Source: a bacterium (GTDB lineage Bacteria > Desulfobacterota > S145-22). From it: a DNA stretch of 11,134 nucleotides. The position numbers and the translations under genes are program-made. The notes beneath the pieces were generated by a model that saw only the letters and a program-made list of their open reading frames with translations, searched no databases and was not told the DNA's origin. The DNA is taken from the NCBI GenBank assembly GCA_027073795.1, contig JALTEW010000079.1, positions 1 through 11,134 of the forward strand, read 5' to 3'. The number at the start of each line of letters is the position of its first letter. Position 1 is the first letter of the stretch. Below are positions 6,493 through 11,134 of the stretch, piece by piece.

Positions 6493-8060
6493 TGGCACCC
6501 GAGCGAAAGACATGGAGTTTCCGGCCAAGGTGGCGGATAAGGGGCCTGCTACACACCCAGAGTCCGCTATTCGTGGGTTCAGGCGACACATTCGAGCATC
6601 CCGAGATAAAGAAAGACGACGGGACACGGGCAGAAGTCCAGGCCTTCACCAGGGCCGGAAACACCCCGTTTATCCCTGGGACGACCCTGAAAGGTTACCT
6701 GCGGAACCGGATATGGCAACTTGCCCAAGACAACAAGGAGGTCGAGAAGCTGGTCAAGGCCCTCTTCGGCAAGGGCCCGGGAAAAGAAGCGAACAGGAAC
6801 CAGGGACAAGGAGGAAAGGCCAGGTTCCACGACGCCCTGCTGATCTCAAGGCGCGTGGAGCCCACCCCTCTTCCCTGCTGGAACCCCGAGACCCAGACCT
6901 TTATCGAGGCCCACAACTGCCTGGACAGGGTGACGAAAACCGTTGCCGAGAAGATGCTCTTCTACCAGGAGACCGTGCCTGCCGGGGTAGGTTTCGCCGT
7001 AGAGATCACCGGGAAGTTCGGCCCTGAGGATACCCTTGCAGAAAAGGAGGTGGCCCTCCTGCTGGCATCACTCGAGTGGTTTTCAGGGAAGGCTGAAGAA
7101 GAGGGGCTCTCCCTTGGAGCGGACACGGCAACCGGCAAGGGGAGACTCCTCTGGGAACTCGAGGAGGTCTCGGTCATCGAGGAAAGCGATGTGAAAGGAT
7201 GGCTCGCTACCCCGCGCTCCCGTCCGTTTTACAGAGAGCTTTACCGGCCGATCGGCCCTGACCGCGAGAAAGGGCTCCTTTCGGCGGGAAGGGCCCTTCT
7301 AAGGCCCGGCCCGAAAGAGAACATCACCATCCCCGTCGTGATCCGCTTTGATTCCCACTTCCTGGTAAACGATCCCCCTTCTCCCCCTGAGGCCGAGAAA
7401 AAGAAAAAGGATTTGGAGAGCGAGATCGCCGATCACCGCCCCTTGCGGGATGAACAGGGGCAGGCGGTCCTTCCCGCCTCGTCCGTAAGGGGCGCCCTGA
7501 GGAGCCAGGCCGAGAGGATCATCCGCACCCTTGGAGGCAAGGCCTGCCACCCGGGAACCCCGGGAGCATGCAGGTCAACAGTTCCTCGCAGGGACTACAA
7601 GGACCTTTGCCCGGCATGCAGGGCGTTCGGTGCCCCCGGATGGAGGTCACCGGTAAGGATATCGAACTTCAGGCTGGTGGAGAGCAGGGGAGAGACGACC
7701 CAGGAGCTCTTGGCGATAGACCGCTTCACGGGAGGGGGAAAGCACGGGGCGAAGTTCAACGTCCAGGCCGTCTACCAGCCGGTCTTTAAAGGCGAGGTAG
7801 AAATCGAGCTCGGCAGGCTCGCCCAAGTGGAGGCAAACGACCCTCCGGGCGAGGGCAACTGGGTGCTGGGCCTCCTCGCCCTTCTCCTCCGGGACCTCAA
7901 GGAAGGAGACATCACCTTCGGCTTCGGGGCCTCCAAGGGGTACGGGAGCTGCACAGCGGAGATCGGCTGCTGGGATGATGAAGGGTTTCGAAAAAAGGCC
8001 AGGACGGGCCTGGATAACTTCAGAAAAATGGTGCAGAAGCAAGGGGGAGACGATGGATAG
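6489..8060 (+). CDS. cas7-2x: Tandem Cas7-Cas7 fusion (Cas7-2x-like)
   Basis: A 523-residue protein with two Cas7/Csm3-like RAMP domains. The first (about 15-230) has LHTQSPLFVGSGDTF (21-35), FIPGTTLKGYLR (61-72) and a glycine-rich GADTATGKGRLLW (210-222). The second (about 245-495) has ADHRPLRDEQG (314-324), LPASSVRGALR (328-338), a probable zinc site (C353, C361, C374 and C377, the last two in CPACRAFG), IDRFTGGGKHGAKF (410-423) and FGFGASKGYGS (477-487). D315 sits where the RNA-cleaving aspartate of Csm3 is expected. In the first domain that position reads AEVQAF, so it is probably inactive. The length and domain order match Cas7-2x of the III-Dv complex. AAGGAG (6479-6484) serves ATG 6489 or ATG 6492. 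The second has better spacing and would shorten the protein by one residue. ATG 6489 overlaps the previous stop as ATGA. Confidence 0.88.
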   Translation: MMAPERKTWSFRPRWRIRGLLHTQSPLFVGSGDTFEHPEIKKDDGTRAEVQAFTRAGNTPFIPGTTLKGYLRNRIWQLAQDNKEVEKLVKALFGKGPGKEANRNQGQGGKARFHDALLISRRVEPTPLPCWNPETQTFIEAHNCLDRVTKTVAEKMLFYQETVPAGVGFAVEITGKFGPEDTLAEKEVALLLASLEWFSGKAEEEGLSLGADTATGKGRLLWELEEVSVIEESDVKGWLATPRSRPFYRELYRPIGPDREKGLLSAGRALLRPGPKENITIPVVIRFDSHFLVNDPPSPPEAEKKKKDLESEIADHRPLRDEQGQAVLPASSVRGALRSQAERIIRTLGGKACHPGTPGACRSTVPRRDYKDLCPACRAFGAPGWRSPVRISNFRLVESRGETTQELLAIDRFTGGGKHGAKFNVQAVYQPVFKGEVEIELGRLAQVEANDPPGEGNWVLGLLALLLRDLKEGDITFGFGASKGYGSCTAEIGCWDDEGFRKKARTGLDNFRKMVQKQGGDDG

Positions 8061-8115
8061 AGACGGATTGATCGCACGAGACATAATAAAACCAAATCCA
8101 TCCGATCTATCCGAG

Positions 8116-8121
8116 AAGGAG
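8116..8121 (+). promoter_or_regulatory. Ribosome binding site deciding the start at 8131
   Basis: AAGGAG lies nine bases before ATG 8131. The alternative in-frame ATG at 8053 has a G-rich tract (8043-8049) only three bases away and overlaps the previous stop by 8 nt. The stronger site and the conserved FHNPYHFVP motif starting 12 residues after 8131 favour the later start. Start 8053 would add 26 residues and remains possible. Confidence 0.5.
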
Positions 8122-8130
8122 CAGGAAACC

Positions 8131-10203
8131 ATGAGTGCAACTACTTCACGTGCTAGAAGCCAAAAATTCCACAACCCCTATCACTTCGTTCCGGTCAAGA
8201 AACCTGATTTCGACCAAGAAGGACTAAGTTGGCTGGATATTGAAAGAAGCGATGCCAACCGCAGGGAAGGGCTGAGGAAAGGCATCCAGGAAAAAGGATG
8301 TACACACGACAGGTACCTTCCCGGCAGGTTCCATGGAAGGATCATCTGCTCCCTTACCACAAAGACCCCGATCTTTGTGGGCGCAAGGCGCGTAAGCGAG
8401 GGCAGTGACTCTGAACCCGCAAGGGTCGCCCCCTTTGAACTCGCGGGAAGACCCGCAATTCCTGCCTCCACCCTGCGCGGCATGATCTCCTCCGTGCTCG
8501 AGGCAGCGAGCAGCTCGGCGCTCAGGGTGCTTGATAAGAGGATGCTGTCGGTGCGTAAACCGCCCGAAAAACCCCTGAGAAAAATAGGAATAGTCAAAGT
8601 AAAAAAGATAGAAGAAGGCCGAAAGAGATATTTCGTCTTTCCATTGCATCCACAAAAAATAAAGGCCTTTAGAGATGGGAAGGATTTGGATAAAAAGCCT
8701 CTTATCACTTATTCCAAGAAAAACCCGCAATTTTATCTTTACAAAAGAGATCACAATGGAAGGCCGATTCTCAAGAGAGAAGAGAGCGTTCGTGAAGATG
8801 ACCGCGCAAGCTACAAAAAGGGGATAGTGCGCCATTTCCCCTTCCCGCCCAGCAAGTGGGATCTCTTCTTGCCATTTGAGGGCCTTGAGGGCCTTGATAA
8901 CGAAGGATTGATCGAGATTCCAGATGAAGTGGTTAAGAAGTTTCTATCCCTGGCCAACGAGAGGGCCAAGGCCTGCAAAAAGGGGGACAAGGAACTCTTC
9001 CCCTACTTACCGAAGGGTGCACTTCGAAATGAAAATGGCCGTGATGATATCACGGTCGAGCTGAAAGCAGGCGACATTATCTTCTTTGACAAAAAGGAGA
9101 TTTCCGAGATTGCATTTTCCTCCATTTGGAGGATGAGCTGGGGCGGCACTGTGCATGACTTTTTTTCAAATATCCATCCAGAACTCCTGCCCTTCAACCC
9201 TGAACGTCAAAAGGTGAGCCCCGCCGAACTCATCTTCGGTTTTGTGGAGGACTGGACAGACAAAGAAAAGGGAGAGTCCGACAAGGCGCTTGCATACGCC
9301 GGGAGGGTCCTCTTTTCCCATGGGATATTGCAGGAAGAGGAGGGAAAGGAACCGTACATGGACGAGGTTACGCTCAAGATCCTCGCCTCGCCAAAGCCCC
9401 CTTGCCCGTGCATGTATTTTTATTGTAAGAAAAACGGAAGCTATGTATTTCCTTCAAAGGCTGAACCAAAACCCATGAAAAAGAGATTTACTCCCCAGGG
9501 CAGGAAGATGTATCTTCACAAAAACATAGAGATAGATGATAGCCCGTGGGAGGCCGAAAAACCTGAGGAAAATTGCAAGCAGAAAGCCAAGATTACGCCG
9601 CTTAAGTCTGGCTCTACATTTCATTTCCATATCGACTTCGAGAATCTCACTAAAAACGAACTTGGCCTGCTTCTATATTCGCTCAGGCCATCCCCTGATT
9701 TTATGCACAAAATAGGCATGGGAAAACCCATCGGCCTTGGCACTGTAGAGGTAACGCCCCTGGTTTTATTGACAATAGACAGGACAAAACGTTACGAAAA
9801 AGAAAATCCGTTCGAAGACGGCCCGCGATTCGGTGAGGTCTACGGGATTGCATCCAAAGGCAAAGAAGAATTGTCGGCCATATTGGATAGTTTTGGCTGT
9901 TACGGGGAAGAAGCTAAGGCCTTGGGTAGCGTAGAGCAAATCGGGTCTATCGATGAACTTTCATCATATTTTGCAGGGCAAATGGACAAAGATATAAAAA
10001 CAGCTCTAGAACTTATAGGCGATCCCCGATCGGTTGAAGCCCCTGTTCTCTACCCATATTGTCACAACCTTGGGCCGGAGAAAGAACTCTTCAAGTGGTT
10101 TGGGCAAAATGAAAAGAAGAAAACACAGTTTCTTGAACCAATAGAAGGTGGCAAGATCAAGCTAAAACCATTAACTACTGAATATTGCGATAAAAATGAC
10201 TGA
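8131..10203 (+). CDS. cas7-ins: Large RAMP protein, TIGR03986-type Cas7 with insertion
   Basis: A 690-residue Cas7-like protein. It opens with KFHNPYHFVPV (12-22), the N-terminal signature I associate with TIGR03986 CRISPR RAMP proteins. It then shows TKTPIFVGARR (77-87) and AIPASTLRGMISSVLEAASSS (109-129), the Cas7 loop plus helix. A long insertion rich in K, E and R follows, from about 140 to 360. The Cas7 fold resumes with ELIFGFVEDW (366-375) and the glycine-rich GMGKPIGLGTVEV (529-541), ending in a helical C-terminal extension (about 570-690). A CxCx4C cluster (C425, C427, C432) might bind metal. The catalytic aspartate is uncertain; D93 is one candidate. In the III-Dv complex a Cas7-insertion subunit sits at the far end of the crRNA backbone, and this protein fits that role. 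Base composition inside the insertion and C-terminal part is more AT-rich than in the upstream genes. The stop overlaps the next gene by 8 nt. ATG 8053 is an alternative start. Confidence 0.85.
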   Translation: MSATTSRARSQKFHNPYHFVPVKKPDFDQEGLSWLDIERSDANRREGLRKGIQEKGCTHDRYLPGRFHGRIICSLTTKTPIFVGARRVSEGSDSEPARVAPFELAGRPAIPASTLRGMISSVLEAASSSALRVLDKRMLSVRKPPEKPLRKIGIVKVKKIEEGRKRYFVFPLHPQKIKAFRDGKDLDKKPLITYSKKNPQFYLYKRDHNGRPILKREESVREDDRASYKKGIVRHFPFPPSKWDLFLPFEGLEGLDNEGLIEIPDEVVKKFLSLANERAKACKKGDKELFPYLPKGALRNENGRDDITVELKAGDIIFFDKKEISEIAFSSIWRMSWGGTVHDFFSNIHPELLPFNPERQKVSPAELIFGFVEDWTDKEKGESDKALAYAGRVLFSHGILQEEEGKEPYMDEVTLKILASPKPPCPCMYFYCKKNGSYVFPSKAEPKPMKKRFTPQGRKMYLHKNIEIDDSPWEAEKPEENCKQKAKITPLKSGSTFHFHIDFENLTKNELGLLLYSLRPSPDFMHKIGMGKPIGLGTVEVTPLVLLTIDRTKRYEKENPFEDGPRFGEVYGIASKGKEELSAILDSFGCYGEEAKALGSVEQIGSIDELSSYFAGQMDKDIKTALELIGDPRSVEAPVLYPYCHNLGPEKELFKWFGQNEKKKTQFLEPIEGGKIKLKPLTTEYCDKND

Positions 10204-10483
10204 CCAGAGCAGCACGTTAAACGACGCATACTTTGACAGGAACCAGGCGGTGATGGCCTTGGGCCGCCTTGCCATGAAACTCGGCTACAAGGCGGGTCTC
10301 AAGGAAGATCCAAACGAACCCGATTGGCCCGTGCTGATGGTTGATCTTCCTACTGGACAGGTGGGGTGGCATCTGCCCAAAGAAGAAATCCTTGGCGAGT
10401 GGCCAAAATACGATGGGGAATGGGATGGTCATTCGCTGGAAGAGAAAAGGAGGCGCTTGAAGGAATTTATAGAACAAACGTGA
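10196..10483 (+). CDS. Small conserved-looking protein with WDGH motif, unknown
   Basis: A 95-residue soluble, acidic protein with no signal peptide or membrane segment. It is the last gene of the operon, and its ATG overlaps the preceding stop by 8 nt (ATGACTGA). No clear Shine-Dalgarno site precedes it, so translation is probably coupled. Visible blocks are DRNQAVMALGRLAMKLGYKAG (14-34; helix), DWPVLMVDLPTGQVGWHLP (43-61; strand, with PTGQVGWH) and EWDGHSLEEKRRRLKEFIEQ (75-94; helix). The GQVxWH plus WDGHx-EEK pattern reminds me of small phage-encoded and accessory proteins, but I cannot verify this or name a family. It is shorter than a usual Cas11 and is not all-helical. It could stand in for Csx19, the small extra III-D subunit, or be an unrelated accessory or regulator. 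Confidence 0.75.
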   Translation: MTDQSSTLNDAYFDRNQAVMALGRLAMKLGYKAGLKEDPNEPDWPVLMVDLPTGQVGWHLPKEEILGEWPKYDGEWDGHSLEEKRRRLKEFIEQT

Positions 10484-10520
10484 CAAAAAAACACTTTCGG
10501 CCCACTGGCAAGAATGAAAT

Positions 10521-10553
10521 TTGACTGGATAAAGGGGAAACCTGTTTTATAAT
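10521..10553 (+). promoter_or_regulatory. Possible array promoter in the leader
   Basis: A perfect -10 box TATAAT (10548-10553) lies in the leader. The nearest -35-like element, TTGACT (10521-10526), is 21 bases away, longer than the optimal 17. Transcription would start near 10560, about 160 nt before the first repeat. The spacing makes this a weak call, and read-through from the operon is an alternative. Confidence 0.35.
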
Positions 10554-10666
10554 AAAATCATATGGTTCAATTATAGATAAAAATTTCTGCGGGCAGTATA
10601 TTGATTTTGCTAAAAAAATTTTGATAAAAGGAAAAGAACAACCTGATTTATGATCAAATCCATGAA

Positions 10667-10684
10667 AAGGGCCGCAAAGCCCTT
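10667..10684. repeat. Short inverted repeat in the leader near the array
   Basis: AAGGGC (10667-10672) and GCCCTT (10679-10684) form a six-base-pair stem with a six-base loop, 37 nt before the first repeat. On the + strand it is followed by an A-rich sequence, so it is not a terminator for the operon. Read on the minus strand it is followed by TTTTC and could be a very weak terminator. It may instead be a protein-binding or RNA-folding element of the leader. Confidence 0.35.
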
Positions 10685-10721
10685 AAAACATCAAGTGAAA
10701 TCAGATGGTTTAGGAGGTACT

Positions 10722-11043
10722 GTTTTGATTGACCGGATTTGTTGACGGGATGGAAACATAGCTCATGTAAGACCCAGCAACGCCATCTCCGTTTTGATTG
10801 ACCGGATTTGTTGACGGGATGGAAACTAATCCTTGCCTCTCGTTGTTAATCAATGCAGTTTCTGTTTTGATTGACCGGATTTGTTGACGGGATGGAAACT
10901 CAGCTAGATCCCATTGATCAAAATCAAGTGGAAAGTTTTGATTGACCGGATTTGTTGACGGGATGGAAACTCTCCGCTCCGCTCCGAAATTTTCGGGAAT
11001 GACACAAGTTTTGATTGACCGGATTTGTTGACGGGATGGAAAC
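10722..11043 (+). CRISPR. CRISPR array, 5 repeats and 4 spacers
   Basis: Five identical 36-nt repeats lie at 10722-10757, 10791-10826, 10864-10899, 10935-10970 and 11008-11043. The four spacers are 33, 37, 35 and 37 nt long. Each repeat begins GTTTTGATTGACC and ends GACGGGATGGAAAC. Its last eight bases, ATGGAAAC, would form the crRNA 5' tag typical of type III. Apart from the terminal GTTT/AAAC pairing the repeat has little self-complementarity. Variable spacer length also fits type III. The array runs in the same direction as the cas operon, with the leader on its left. None of the spacers has an obvious match elsewhere in this window. The whole short array is in view, because no further repeat appears at the expected distance after 11043. 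Confidence 0.98.
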
Positions 11044-11120
11044 AGTGAGGGATTTGACGGACGAATTTGTCTCATGATAAAAGATGATGGTTTCTCTTTT
11101 TCTATAGGTGGGGAATCGTA
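11044..11120. other. Array trailer with a repeat-like remnant
   Basis: Right after the last repeat, the sequence at 11051-11070 partly resembles the 5' half of the repeat: TTTGA, then GAC and ATTTGT in the same order, with one base missing. It starts only about 7 nt after the last repeat, too close to be the next unit, so it may be a decayed duplication or chance. TTGACG (11054-11059) and GATAAA (11076-11081), 16 bases apart, could serve as a weak promoter for the ATG at 11121. Confidence 0.3.
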
Positions 11121-11134
11121 ATGAAGTCCGTGAG
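11121..11134 (+). CDS. Possible start of a downstream gene, cut by the window end
   Basis: ATG at 11121 is preceded by AGGTGGGG (11106-11113), seven bases away, a fair ribosome binding site. Only four codons (MKSV) are inside the window, so nothing can be said about the product. An upstream TTGACG/GATAAA pair could be its promoter. Confidence 0.25.

Larger units (their letters stand above)
10484..10721 (+). other. CRISPR leader region
   Basis: About 238 nt of AT-rich, non-coding sequence between the last operon gene and the first repeat. No intrinsic terminator is evident after 10483, so operon transcripts may read into the array. It holds a perfect TATAAT, runs of A and T, and a short GC-rich hairpin close to the first repeat. 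Its place upstream of repeats ending in GGAAAC agrees with a leader for + strand transcription. Confidence 0.65.

Noticed and set aside
4627..10203. Standard type III-B Cmr gene set
   Set aside because: The fused Cas7-Cas5 with Csx10-like motifs, the tandem Cas7 protein and the TIGR03986-type protein do not fit separate cmr1, cmr3, cmr4, cmr5 and cmr6 genes.
10651..10931. Two 8-base words (TGATCAAA and ATCAAGTG) shared by the leader and the third spacer
   Set aside because: Short AT-rich matches with different spacing are expected by chance and do not indicate self-targeting.
11051..11070. A sixth, degenerate CRISPR repeat
   Set aside because: It begins about 7 nt after the fifth repeat instead of 33-37 nt, and only parts of the repeat match, so it is not counted as an array unit.
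10710..11075. Minus-strand ORF of 121 codons with a repeating PSTNPVNQN motif
   Set aside because: It is the translation of the CRISPR repeats and spacers, not a protein-coding gene.

Overview
The window is one complete type III CRISPR-Cas interference locus followed by its CRISPR array, all on the + strand. The operon is moderately GC-rich with frequent AGG/AGA arginine codons, and its proteins are rich in K, E and R. The flanks and leader are AT-rich. Shine-Dalgarno sites and short gene overlaps show a bacterial operon. A thermophilic or anaerobic lineage such as Desulfobacterota is possible, but that is only an impression from codon use and composition.

Layout. Positions 1-290 are AT-rich flank with no supportable gene. 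A good sigma70-type promoter (291-320) and a dyad (332-358) precede cas6 (407-1291). The operon continues with a CorA-type membrane protein (1294-2934), a 15-codon coupled micro-ORF (2938-2985), an HD-less Cas10 with a GGDE palm motif (2982-4634), a Cas7-Cas5(Csx10-like) fusion (4627-6492), a tandem Cas7-Cas7 fusion (6489-8060), a large Cas7 with an insertion of the TIGR03986 type (8131-10203) and a 95-residue protein (10196-10483). An AT-rich leader of about 240 nt then leads into five identical 36-nt repeats with four spacers (10722-11043). The last bases may hold the start of another gene (11121 onward).

How it works together (inference from families). Cas6 would process the array transcript into crRNAs with an 8-nt ATGGAAAC 5' tag. 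Cas10 and the fused Cas7/Cas5 proteins would form the surveillance complex, with target RNA cut at the Cas7 aspartates that are retained. The Cas10 has no HD nuclease domain but keeps a cyclase-like palm, so its main output is probably a nucleotide second messenger. The only effector candidate in the operon is the CorA-like protein. In Bacteroides fragilis type III-B, CorA is activated by SAM-AMP, so a SAM-AMP-type signal leading to membrane disruption is the leading hypothesis.

The subunit set resembles the fused-Cas7 type III-D variant (III-Dv, Synechocystis-like) rather than III-B. The unusual point is therefore a III-Dv-like complex wired to a CorA effector. No adaptation genes (cas1, cas2) and no recognisable signal-degrading enzyme are in the window.
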